Source: Acanthochromis polyacanthus
Lineage: Eukaryota; Chordata; Actinopteri; Pomacentridae
Direction: 5' to 3'
Length of the DNA stretch: 64,000 nt
NCBI RefSeq assembly: GCF_021347895.1
Contig: NC_067121.1
Coordinates: 18,363,962-18,427,961, forward strand
Part shown: piece after piece, positions 36,001 through 48,462 of the stretch
Layout: each line of letters starts with the position of its first letter
Position numbering within the stretch: position 1 is the first letter of the stretch
Made by a program: the position numbers and the translations under genes
Notes under the pieces: generated by a model
Database searches by the model: none
Seen by the model: the letters and a program-made list of their open reading frames with translations, nothing else
Told to the model about the DNA's origin: nothing

Positions 36001-36262
36001 GCACGTTAAAAACTGCCAGTTCAAAAACGCAGCCTTTCGCTTCCCCGTTTCCATGGTGACTCGTCGAATCGGAGTTCCATTGATGCTGTCTTTTCAGAGT
36101 TGCGGTGCACGCGCGTAACTCCGGGTCAAACTGAGTTGATTAACCCAACTCATATCAGCCGTTGTGAAACCGAAAACTCAGAGTTTTCTATCTCAGAGTA
36201 GATCAACTCAGAATTGTAGAAGAAACTCAGAGTTTGTAAAACCTGCTTCGTGAAATAGGCCC

Positions 36263-36545
36263 CTGGGCCTGGCAGTTTGCATGATCTCCTTGTGCATGTG
36301 TGGGTTTTCTTTGGGTATTTACAGAAATTGTGCATCAATAGGCAACCCTGACCTGTGTGGTGATGCTGGAGATTTGCATGTTTTGGAATGGTCTGTTTCT
36401 GGCAACGAAGGTACTCTGGCTTGTTCTTTACCTCCCATCAACAGTCATGGGACCAAATTCGTCCTCCCACGACTGCCGAAATGTCCTGTGGTCATCACCC
36501 AAGTAGCGTTTAACTTTTTCAGTGACAGCCATGAGTTCTACTTTG
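36263..36545. repeat. SINE-like repeat, right part, and possible hAT exon
   Basis: 36263-36325 continues the repeat cut by Harbinger copy 2. On the minus strand about 36545-36430 reads KVKRYLGDDHRTF and QSWEDEFGPM, reminiscent of the first exon of ZBED-like hAT proteins. Low certainty. Confidence 0.35.
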
Positions 36546-37704
36546 GGGTCATTCCAGGTGAAATGACCAGATATTCCTTGGGGGTGTTGCCACACCATTT
36601 TCAAATTAGTCCTAAATTTGCATGCCATTAGATAGTCACAAAAGTACCTTCTACGCAAAATTGTAGGCCTGTAGCTCAAATAGTTTCTGAGTTGTGCGGG
36701 TCTGAAATTTTCAGAATTTGGGCTATAAAAAGCTTCGCCAGCATTTTCTGTATCTTTAAGTGGTTATTTCTCAGCCTCTAGACATACCAGAGAGCTGTAA
36801 GTTGGTAAACAAGGCCTCTGCATGTAGCTAGTGCCCCACAAACATCCCCAGGTGTTTCCCTACACTCTGCAGGCCATGGGGGCTTGCTAAAAATGAAGAA
36901 AAAACTATTTGCGAGTGGGGTTTGGGACCTTAAAAGTACTAGAAATACTGCACAGAAGTGTTCTAACACCCCTGGGTTCCATTCTACACAAACTTGTGTG
37001 ATAACTTAGCAATCTGGAGCTTTCTAGGTACCTCAGTTTGGAAAATATGAGCTCCCAAAGTTGGACGAGATTTTTAATTGGCTATTTTTGGTGGCAAAAA
37101 TCTCAGTGTGGGACAGGTACCAGAGACCCCAAATTTTTCTACAAGACAGTTCCATCTGTCTATCACTGTACAAAAAAGCAGCAGGGTTATATTTGTAGTT
37201 ACTGAGATATTCTTACACAAAATGGCATGGGTAATGTCAAAATCGTTTTTTGCTTTTCAGTACTTTAAATTGGGATACAAGTATTAGCAGTCATTCCAAT
37301 GGTAGTATTATGTATGTTTTGTTCTTTTTGAAATGTTAGTTGTTAAAGGTGACTACCTTCAAAAATGTAATGGTATAACTTAGGTATACCTAAGTTATAA
37401 CTTAGGTATAGGTTCTTTTGTTTGTAACGTGACATTGTACAATTAACTTTAACATGTTTAATCCCACTGCACTGATACTGTAAAATTCAACATTATTGTT
37501 GTATTTTTAAATTAATCAACCATAAACTACTACAGAGCTCCCTGAATTCCAGTTAGTGCATGTAATTTGTATGTGTATGTTATAATTACATGTATGCATT
37601 GCAAATGACAAGTGCTTTTGTGACTATCTAATGGCATACAAATTTAGGACTAATTTGAAAATGGTGCGGCAACCACCATCTGGTGAAACCACACGGAATG
37701 ACCC
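36546..37704. mobile_element. Hairpin transposon with 4-bp target duplication, copy 2 (deletion form)
   Basis: TTTG at 36542-36545 and 37705-37708. It matches the left arm of the 26048-28401 element for about 1.06 kb, then jumps (about 37608) to the last 100 bp of the right arm. So it is an internal-deletion derivative with both ends kept. Confidence 0.82.
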
Positions 37705-37708
37705 TTTG

Positions 37709-38732
37709 ATTATTCTTCTTTTGAATTCTAATAGGGGTAAGCAAACAACCTATTGGTGTATTACCACCACCAACTGGTAGAGTCCCACAATTGCAACACT
37801 GTTGTCAGCAGGTCAGACATATCGCCCGCCGTTGTCAGCATATCAGAAACTATTTGTCCTCATTCAAAGTAGAAAAATATATATTTACTTCTGACAACAA
37901 GCCGCTGGCTGCACCATTACAGTGTGCAGGCCGCATGTGGACCACGGGCCGTGGGTTGAGTGGCACAGTGCTTAGTGACTGAATGAGACAGTCTCTCTTC
38001 ATCTCTACTGTGAACTAAATATTGGGGTGTGGGTGCAGTCTTTGAACAACAGCAGCACCTGGAAGTTCTGCTTCACCCAAAGAATATCACTAAAAAGAAA
38101 CAAAAGTAATACAAAGTGATACAATATGACTACAAAGAGACACAAAAACCACAAAACGATACACGGTAGTACAAAGCAATGCACAAAAGTTCTACAGAGT
38201 GATGCAAAACAACTATAAAGAGGCGTAAAACAACCACAAATAGATATAAAACAACTACAATGTGAAACAACAAAAGGACTACAAATAGATGAGGAAAAAC
38301 ACGGAGAAACAAAATAATCACAAAAACGTAAGACACGTGTGCATCAGAACTTTGTGATAAGGAGATAAAACACGAAGAGAGCTGAGCTGGACACACATAT
38401 GCTGAGCTCAGGATAAACATATGCAACCAACTGTTGACTCATAACAGACATTTAAAATACTGGAGCTAATACAGGGGCTTTTTGGAAAGTGATTTACAAT
38501 AATAAATACATAAAGAACAAAAGAATGAGAAATAACGCATGTTGTAACAGAGATGTAGACTTGCTAGAATCTGTAAGCTCATGGTCTGTTACTTCCTTTG
38601 CCTGTTCTGACCACATATTAGGGTGTGAAAACCAATGATTGCAAAAACAACCAGTTCCGCAGAAACAAATAAGGAAGCGTCACAAAAAAGACAAAATAGC
38701 AAACACTGAGGTGTGGTAAGTAAAACACACAC
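37709..38732. repeat. Degenerate minisatellite and unassigned flank
   Basis: 38090-38330 is a worn tandem array of AAAACNACTACAAAGAGACA-type units (about 25 bp). No gene seen. Ends at the provirus LTR. Confidence 0.5.
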
Positions 38733-38999
38733 TGTCAGAGAGAAGCTCCGCTGAGAGCTCCCACATAACATAAGAAGATATTCACCGAACCAGAAAGACA
38801 TGGAGACTGTAACTTTTTACTTGCAAGGGTAACAGAGCACAGTGTAACAAGACACATTAGTGCGAGCTACAAAGACTGCTCCCACACAAGGTTAATTTTA
38901 TACACGAGCAGAAATGAAGACATGGCATAAGATAAGAAATAGCTCGAGTTACACAAGGGGGTGTGCTAAGCTGAAAGAGTGGAAATATACTGGGATGTG

Positions 39000-39031
<32 letters not shown>

Positions 39032-39158
39032 GAGAGATGTGCAGATAGAAGTGAGTGAGTGGTATTCTATAAAAATAGTCATGTAAAATACTATGCACAC
39101 ACAGTTAATGCTCTAAGGCTCGATTATGATAAATGTATTTACAAATTCAACTCTAACA
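38733..39158 (-). repeat. 3' LTR
   Basis: 426 bp, matching 47943-48348 closely. On the minus strand it starts TGTTAGAGTTGAATTTG and ends CTTCTCTCTGACA. It contains TATAAAA (38903-38897) and an expanded GA run near 39000-39035. Confidence 0.9.
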
Positions 39159-39170
39159 TTCCCTCCTGTT
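39159..39170 (-). promoter_or_regulatory. Polypurine tract
   Basis: Minus strand AACAGGAGGGAA immediately before the 3' LTR, the expected plus-strand primer position. Confidence 0.75.
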
Positions 39171-39242
39171 TATCATTATCAAAAAATGTGAACATCAGTT
39201 AACAACATCTTGTAAAACATTTTCTGCTGTCACGTCATTAAA

Positions 39243-39889
39243 CTACACTTCAACATCATCATTCTCATCATTAGAGTCATATTGTGGTTCTTCCATTTCA
39301 AGTGCAGCATACGCAACAACAGAAGTGGTTGTCATTTTAGAAATCATGGCTCTCAAACATGGTAAAATGCAGGTAGCAAAAATGCAAAATAGTAACAAAA
39401 TACATACACTTATAATTACAAATCTTTTAATAGTCTGAAAAATACCACCAGATGTAAACCAAGAGGTAAAATCCCAGCCTGAAAGAATACCTTTGTCTTG
39501 GTTGCTTAAAATATCTATTTTAATCTCATCCAATTTCTGTCTGATTAAAGTGTAATTGCCTTTGTGATCAGGGATGTATGTACAGCAATGGTCATTAACA
39601 ACTTCACAAACTCCTCCTTGTGCTGCTAAAAGAAGGTCTCAAGCTATTCTGTTTTGGAGTGTCATTTGCTTGATAGCCTTAAGTTCAGGATCGTTTTCTA
39701 GCTGATCAGTTATGTCAATTAGTGCGTTAGTGAGATTATTGAGAGAAAACCAAAGTTTATTTACACTTGCGGACAATCTTGATGTACCATATGAAGGAAC
39801 TAAAGACATAAAAAACGTTTTGGTTTACTGAAAGCAGGTTGTTGTTCTTCTTTATTTTCACGGCTTTGGATTCGGTGTGTGTGTGTATA
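39243..39889 (-). pseudogene. Retroviral env, transmembrane subunit part
   Basis: The frame downstream of the Tc1 insertion shows an LQNR-type helix, then an in-frame TGA at 39641-39639, then GGVCEVVNDHCC, the CX6CC motif of gamma-type TM subunits. Next come a stalk (KLDEIKIDILSNQ), a hydrophobic span (VIISVCILLLFCIFATCI) as membrane anchor, and a short acidic tail ending at 39243. The TGA and the Tc1 insertion both break the protein. The fusion-peptide side lies next to the Tc1 and is degraded. Confidence 0.85.
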
Positions 39890-41523
<1,634 letters not shown>

Positions 41524-41525
41524 TA

Positions 41526-42217
41526 TATGTCCTGTTCTCTAATTGTTGGTCAGTAATGACAATTACAGTAGGTTGCAAATGAACTAAAGTACAAGTACCG
41601 CACCAATCAAATGGCAAGTACCAATAAAGAAGTCCTCCACATTGCCACATCATTTCGGGTGGAGTGGAGATTTTTGGTCCGAGATTAAAGGTTGTTATGT
41701 TTCTTCCAGTTCTATGTTTATCCTCAGAAAACCACCAAGATGTGTTAAATCCTGCAATAAAGGGAACTGATGATAAGATAGCAGACGAGTTACTGGAAAG
41801 TGATATTATATGGATGCAATTAGGTGTTCCTGGTAAGTGATGCCTGTACATATCGCCACAGGTGCGTTGGAGACACAATGGGAAAGGAATGTTAGTTCGT
41901 AATGGTGCAATCCCTACCCTTAATGTGGTGTTCGTAGCCTGTGAAAAATTAGTGGGATCCAGCCATTTTCCCTTATGAACAGTACAATTTGGAAACCAGT
42001 ATGACATGTTACCGGTGAAATTTTTTAGCATTCTGAGTGTGTTTTCTCTGAATATACACATTGTTTCTGATTTATTAAGTCCTACAGGAGTGAAAATGGT
42101 CTGATGTGTAGCATGATGAGGTAATTGTGAGCACACGTAGCAATTGGTGACATTATTCTGTTGTGCTGTAAAATTCATAGCTTTATACCAGACGTTCTGT
42201 TCCCAAGTCGCTGCCAT
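41526..42217 (-). pseudogene. Retroviral env, surface subunit part
   Basis: About 230 open codons with many Asn-X-Ser/Thr sites and paired cysteines (CYVCSQLPHH, CGGLLYWYLPFDWCGTC), typical of an ERV SU region in fish. A hydrophobic signal-like frame at about 42332-42240 lies upstream but in a different frame, with a stop. The 3' side runs into the Tc1 end, which truncates SU before the cleavage site. Not functional as it stands. Confidence 0.8.
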
Positions 42218-42426
42218 GGAGTGTTCATGGATTCTTTTAGTCCTGTGAGTTCCTGTAGAGGAGAGAGAAGAAGAGGAACCACAGAAGTGACAAAGTCACC
42301 CCTGCGACTAGCAGAAGTGGCCAGAGAGCCATTTTAAAGTTGGGCGCGGATCAGTTGGGTTCTTCACCGGGTTGAGACGTCAGAACCCTATTGTGCTACT
42401 GACCCCTTTGTATCGGACTTCCACCG

Positions 42427-43221
42427 CTACCCCGTCGGTTGATCTGGCTCTGCTTCCAGTTGTATCAGCTTATAGTGCGATTGGTGGATCCACGAAGGCC
42501 ATTCAGCAATTTTTACTGCCGTGGTTGTCGTCAGCAGTACTTGATACGTCCCTTCCCACCTGGGCGACTTCCAATTCTTTCTCCTTAGGACTCTAATCAG
42601 GACCCAGTCTCCAGGCTGGAGCTTCTGTCTAGACAAAGGAGAAGAACACTCTGGCAGATTATTTGAGCTCTGACCTTCTCTCATTTTCAGTGTATGTGCA
42701 TCCAGTCTGCTCACTAAGATTCAGTGGATTGTTGTTTTATGGAAGTGGGAAAGGTCTCCCATGCACTATCTCAAATGGTGTTATTGCTTTGTCTCCCGTA
42801 GGCGTAATTCTCATCCACAGTTTAACCAAGGATAAACAATCTGGCCAAGGCCTCTTGGTTTCTTCCATAGTTTTGGCTAGTCTGTTTTTATTGTCTGATT
42901 CGTACGTTCTACAAGGCTGGCGGATTGTGGATGATATGCGCAGTGATTTTTTAGTGAGAAACCCAATGCCTGTGAGCAATGTGTCATGATTGCATTTACA
43001 AAATATGTACCATTATCTGATCTAATTATGGCGGGAATACCATAAGTTGGAAAGTAATGGTTGCAGAGAGCTTTTGCTACAGTTATGGCTGTGTTATCTT
43101 TGGTTGGGTATATTTCAACCCATTTTGAAAACGCATCTATAATCACTAAACAATATATTAGTCCTTTTGATGCTGTTAGTTCAATAAGGTCCATATGGAT
43201 TGTGTACAGTTTCCTTGGCAA
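42427..43221 (-). pseudogene. Retroviral integrase, core and C-terminal domain
   Basis: Two overlapping frames. The core (43221-42877) has HMDLIEL (first Asp), DAFSKWVEIYPTKDN, RSDNGTYF (second Asp) and ASLVERTNQTIK (Glu). It then shifts frame near 42880 to KRPWPDCLSLVKLWMRITP and HGRPFPLP. The C-terminal domain (42714-42427) reads [29 protein letters not shown] and WIHQSHYKL, the gammaretroviral SH3-like style. A frameshift and a missing zinc-binding HHCC domain disable it. Confidence 0.88.
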
Positions 43222-44500
43222 AGTCAGAAAAATTTTCAGCGAAGAACTGTCTCTGCATCATGTGTACCATCCCTCCTGTTGAGACATGGGTGAGACCATG
43301 ACTCACTAGAGGATGGGTTTGTTTTCAATGTGATAGAGGTTGTTTGTGAGAACTGCTCTGCGCTTGAGCCAAGAAGTTTGTTCAGAGATGCGTCTGCTAA
43401 GATTTCTAATTCTATTGTTTTCAAAGCATTCTGTGCTGAATGAGGCTTGTTTTGCACCAGAGTCGGCAAGGTCACTCAGTGTTATAGTGGAGTCATCCTT
43501 TCAATGAGCTTTGCACTCACACAGTGCGAAAATGCTCCTATGGATTTAAATACCATCAGCAATACTGTAATGCAGAAAGAAAAGAAAAACGCAATATCGT
43601 GAAACCCTCCTAATAACAGATCTAATGTAGCCTTCGACAACCATCTCTTAAAGGTTTTTATCTCTACAGTTTTCAATTACTTGTAGATAAATGTGAGGCA
43701 GGTCATCTATTAGCTAAGCATGTACTGCTTTAAAATGTGTTAATATTCAACAGATTTCAACTTTAAGCATCAGTTAAATATTTTGGCATCACAGGACAGG
43801 ACATCTGTACATTACTCCTTTAACCCTTGGGTGCACAGTGGGGGTCAGGATACCCATTTTCCACTGGATTGGGTCACTTTTGACCCATGTAGTGCATCAA
43901 AAGGCAAAGTATCAAAAGCAAGAAAAGGAAATACATGCTACTAGTTCTAGATGTTTCGCTAACCGTCTGTTTTTGTAATTTTGTGCAGTTATGTGCCAAT
44001 TGTATGTTTCACTGTTGATTGCTTGAACAGATCAGAGCCTCTCTGGTGCAGAAGCGTTTCCTTTCCTTATTTTTTTTTTACTGGTTCAGCTTTTGGTGTT
44101 TGATTATACATGTGTAAAAGGCTAGAACTGAATTGTTTTGCACACTCCGTTCTATGAATGTGAATTACTCTGTCTGAAAAATGATTTTGACAAAGCAGAC
44201 ATATATATGCACTCCCAGCAATAATAATGCTGCCCTGCACTATGATTCTTGTGTTTGGAGATAAATGCTACTATGAGAAATGGATTTTATCTGTGCCCAA
44301 TCCATATAGAACAGTGTTTTGGAGTTTCAAAACGGGTCTCCAAATAAAACTAAGAAATTACTTTCAATACACGCTGGCAGGTTTAGTTAGCTTTTAAGAC
44401 TGTAGTTGCTGTTATTGCATAGCCCTCACAATGATTGTCTCGAACGTCGTTCGAAGCGGAAATGTCCACAAAAATATCAATAAAACCAGGTTGTGGTAGA
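43222..44500 (-). other. Degraded pol segment, RNase H not recognised
   Basis: The stretch between RT thumb and integrase lacks readable RNase H motifs. From about 43821 it contains text of the AACCCTTGGGTGCACAGTG type, the same start as the MITE at 52291, suggesting an insertion. A frame at 43676-43482 (minus) with a hydrophobic stretch has no match I can name. Confidence 0.4.
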
Positions 44501-44509
44501 ACAAAAATA

Positions 44510-45334
44510 TCAGGTCATGGTTTAGTTTCCTCATTCGCTGTTGCCACTCAAACAGGTCAAACGGTTTGTTGAAAGTATATGGCCTAGATACACTACTTGT
44601 GGAGCACATAACTGAAGTTAGTTTAGCGAAACCTTATGACCTGTTCCATGTAAGTGTTGTAACACTGCCATCGTTGTCTGCTTGCAGTGTTCTTGCGTGT
44701 CTGCAGGCACAAGAATGTCATCAACATACAACAAAATTTGGCTGTGTTCTGGAATTTGAAATGTTGACATCGAGCACCTGAGAGCCTGAGTGTATATGTG
44801 GGGGCTTTCCGTAAAACCTTGTGATAATCGTGTATAGGTGTACTGTGTACCTTCAAATGTAAACCCGAACCAGTGTTGTGAGTTTGAATGTAGTGGTATA
44901 GAGAAGAAAGCATTACTCAAATCTATAACTGAAAACCACTTTCTATCTGAAGTTACTTCATTTAATAAGGTATGTGGGTTTGTAACATCAGGCGTAGTTT
45001 CCTGTACAGCATCATTCACTGCTCTTAAATCCTGAACCATCCTCCATTTTCCTGTATGTGCTTTTCGAACAGGGAAAATGGGTGTATTGCAAACATGCTC
45101 CTTTGTTTCCACAATAATCCCTGATTTTCCCATGTCTGCAATAACAGGTCTCATACTTGCTATTACTGCGTGTTTCAGAGGATATTGAGGAATTTGTGGT
45201 CGATATGGAGTGGCTGCTTGTATTTCAACAGGTGGAAAATCTTTTATCAGTCCTACATCTGTAGGGCTGTTGGACCAGAGATCACTGGGCAGGTTTTTTT
45301 TTAAAATTCTGGATACTCCCCTATAGACAAACAA
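44510..45334 (-). pseudogene. Retroviral reverse transcriptase
   Basis: Open for 239 codons (45334-44618): YPLKHAVIASMRPVIADM, PIFPVRKAHTGKWRMVQDLR, WFSVIDLSNAFFSIPLH (first catalytic Asp), LSQGFTESP and LLYVDDILV (YVDD, the other two Asp). A TAA ends the frame after KVSLN. The same frame then reads VVYLGHIL, the thumb entry, to about 44520. Fingers and palm are well kept for an ERV; the thumb is cut by the stop. Confidence 0.92.
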
Positions 45335-47918
45335 ATTAATGATCAGGTTTCTTTTTCATCCAAATGTGTGGAGGGTGTGGTTTTTACACACCACCCAAGA
45401 GGCTGTTTCATGAACCGCAAAAGTTGTCGTAATACGGGTGTTCAGCTCTATTACTCTGGTTTTCAGGTCTGCACTCCCATGGGATAGAGTTTGTTTCTTT
45501 TTTCCGTCCGTTAAGAAATATGCAACCACATCCATATATTAATAACTTTATATAGTAATACATTTATACTTTATTACATCTATGCTTCATCAACATGAAA
45601 CTCTATTTTAGCTTGATCTGTTGAACCGTGTGATAATTGTTCCTGTGGTCTTAATACTGCATACAGAGTGAAGTGTTTGAAATGTACCAGGCTGAGCTGC
45701 ATTCCAGAGATAAAAAGAACCTTGAAGCAAAAGCAGCTGAAAGTAAACCATTTTAAGCACTGAGTTCTGTGGTACGAACTAACAGCAAGAATACAGTCTT
45801 GGTCTTACAGGAACAATTACCTCACACACCTCATAAAAGCTCGTCATTGAAAAATCCCAAATCTCTAAACATATGAACAACTGAAAATTAGATTCCTATT
45901 TCACTGACTCCATCGCAGGTTTCTATAATCAATGTTACAAAGCAAATCGGACCACAAAGTAATTTCTGTGATCATGCTTGCATTGGACATGCTAGTATTC
46001 AATGTAGAAGCTGGTCTAATTGATAGAAGACGCGAGCTGTCCTATCTTCTCTTTCTGTTCCTTTTTGTTCATATTTACATTGTAAGTGTGTAAATTCAGT
46101 CTTTGGGTTCGTGATCTGTCACCCTTGTTATGGGGTGGGAGGGTGGGTGGGGGGGTCATTTATCTGGTGCTTCAGCTGCCGCGGCGCCTTCGGCCTCTGA
46201 TGCACCAGGCCATCGTTATTGTCTTTGTATTTTTGTACACTATCTTATCACCTTCTGCTCTGGCTGCACAGGCCACAACTTTTTTATTTGTTGCTGTATT
46301 TCTTTTTTTCTTTGTGCTTCTTTCAGCCATATTCCTGCATAATGAAGCTGTTTTTCAGTTTCTTTTGATTTCTTTTATCAGTTTGTTGTTTTGCAGTTAA
46401 TTCTGTAAATAGCTCTGTGCAGCGTCCTACTATTAATTTGCTATTAAATTCATATTTCTTTTCCCAATCTGACAAGAATTGTATCAATTCTGGATGCTTC
46501 TGTTCTGTTCTGCTTATTTTGCATCGCCTTATAGTGAAATTTTTTCCTGATTATTTCCCATTTTTGTTTTGTTTTGTTCAAAATTATTTTTATTTAGAAT
46601 TTGTGGTGTTTTTCAAAATAATTTTATTGAGAATTTGTGAAAAACAATGCGTCATAAGCCAAAATTCAGCCCTTGGAAAACAAGCTTCTAGGCCAGCTCT
46701 ATTAGCTAGTCCGGTTTTCCACTAGGGGTCCTATATCAGGACTAAAGGTCGTTTTAGAGTTTTCACAAAGTCCTCTTAAATCTTAATGACTGTTCACACT
46801 CAGTGATTTACTTCAACTGACAACAGCCGTACGTTCACACCGATAGGCTTCAGGCTGTCTGCTGCTTCAATCACTGACCAGTCCTTTCACACTCACAGTT
46901 TAACACATGCACATGTTTTGTAAGTTTTGGCTTCTCTTAGCTCAGGACTTCACTTTCCTAAAGCGCTTTGTTCGGATGCCGTCAACCTGGAACCCCGCGG
47001 AACCCGGACAGGGTTTTAACCGGCCGACATGGAATTCAACCACGGAGGGCTTTTGTCCCCAAACCTAGTTCCAGGGGGCTGTGCACAGACTTCGGTCTCC
47101 CTCGAACAGTTCCTTAGGTTCCCAGGTGTATTGGCATCCTTTCTGCGCTTCTTTTTTTTTTCTCCACTCTTTATCTGAAGGATTTCAGTTTTTAGTTTCG
47201 TTTGGAGTTCTAAGATGTCTCTCTCATCTAATTTGCCTGAGAAATTGTGTTTCTTTCTCCATCTTTTTTGACTTATTTTTCCTGATTCTTCCACATATCC
47301 TTCCATAAACTTCTCATCGCCTTCTAATACGCTTTGTTTTTGTCCTATAGCTGCTTGTTGTTGAGTTCTCTGGCACGAGACAACGGGAGGACACTAACAC
47401 ATCCTTCTACTGCAGATAAGCTGCAGCGGTGTTAGTTTTTATGAGTCTAGCTCGCCCTTAATCCCCTTGTCACCAGTACGTCGTCAACAACAAGGAAAAT
47501 AATAAATCAGAAATTCAGCAAGGTACTCTAGACCTTATAATGTGCTTGAATTTCTCAATCACTCTTCACATTCACACTGTGTACACCTTGCCGACGGAAT
47601 CTCTTTCGTCATGTCGGCGGAATCTATTTTATCATGCCATTACGGCGGAATCTCTTCACACTCACACCTGTGTACACCTTGCCGGCGGAATCTATTTTAT
47701 CATGCTAGCGGAATCTCTTTCTCACCCGTGGTTCTGATCGGTGTCACTTCCTGGATCAGATCCTTGGATTCACACCCAGCGCCGAGGGACCGCTTTTCCT
47801 TTCACCGACCTGGCCACGAATTCACGTCCCAGGATTTTCAGATCTCGCTGCTTGGCGACGATCGCTGTCGACAGACTTCGGTGTCGACTCTCCTCGACGT
47901 CGGGAAGGAATCCTCGGA
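45335..47918 (-). pseudogene. Degraded gag/protease region and leader
   Basis: No intact gag or protease is seen. One frame at 47306-47016, open upstream to about 47395, is Lys/Glu-rich (KRWRKKHNFSGKLDERD) and could be a matrix-side remnant. The leader (about 47560-47720) has a local duplication of TGTACACCTTGCCG-type text. 45400-46700 shows nothing recognisable. Confidence 0.45.
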
Positions 47919-47935
47919 TCCGGCTCGAAGGACCA
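47919..47935 (-). promoter_or_regulatory. Primer binding site, tRNA-Tyr type
   Basis: Minus strand TGGTCCTTCGAGCCGGA, complementary to the 3' end of vertebrate tRNA-Tyr (as I recall it, ...TCCGGCTCGAAGGACCA), seven bases downstream of the 5' LTR end. Confidence 0.75.
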
Positions 47936-47942
47936 AGTTATA

Positions 47943-48348
47943 TGTCAGAGAGAAGCTCCGCTGAGAGCTCCCACATAACATAAGAAGATATTCACCGAAC
48001 CAGAAAGACACGGAGACTGTAACTTTTTACTTGCAAGGGTAACACAACACAGTGTAACAAGACACATTAGTGCGAGCTACAAAGACTGCTCCCATACAAG
48101 GTTTATTTTATACACGAGCAGAAATGAAGACATGGCATAAGATAAGAAATAGCTCGAGTTACACAAGGGGGTGTGCTAAGCTGGTGGGGATGTGGAGACT
48201 AGGGAGAGAGAGAGAGAGAGAGATATGTGCAGATAGAAGTGAGTGAGTGGTATTCTATAAAAATAGTCATGTAAAATACTATGCACACACAGTTAATGCT
48301 CTAAGGCTCGATTATGATAAATGTATTTACAAATTCAACTCTTAGACA
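47943..48348 (-). repeat. 5' LTR
   Basis: 406 bp, paired with 38733-39158. It differs by small indels in the GA run and a few substitutions. Minus-strand TATAAAATAAA near 48100-48110. Confidence 0.9.
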
Positions 48349-48462
48349 TACTCTGTTCTGCACACCCTTCATCACTCACATGTCTGGGTGTGGATGGTTG
48401 TGAGACTGCAAAGGGAGGGATGACTGCTGTTACGATAACATGACAGCATGTGGACTTATGTA

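Larger units (their letters stand above)
32970..36262 (+). mobile_element. Harbinger transposon, copy 2
   Basis: 3,293 bp between CTG duplications (32967-32969 and 36263-36265), inserted in the SINE-like repeat. It is very close to copy 1 throughout and carries an extra 0.47-kb MITE at 34807-35280. Same two-gene convergent layout. Confidence 0.92.

Noticed and set aside
43482..43676. Minus-strand 64-codon frame with a membrane-like stretch
   Set aside because: Lies in the degraded pol segment, with no env or host match and no conserved motif.
46086..46725. Plus-strand frames of about 100 codons
   Set aside because: Phe/Leu-rich antisense readings of the worn gag region; no start context or homologue.
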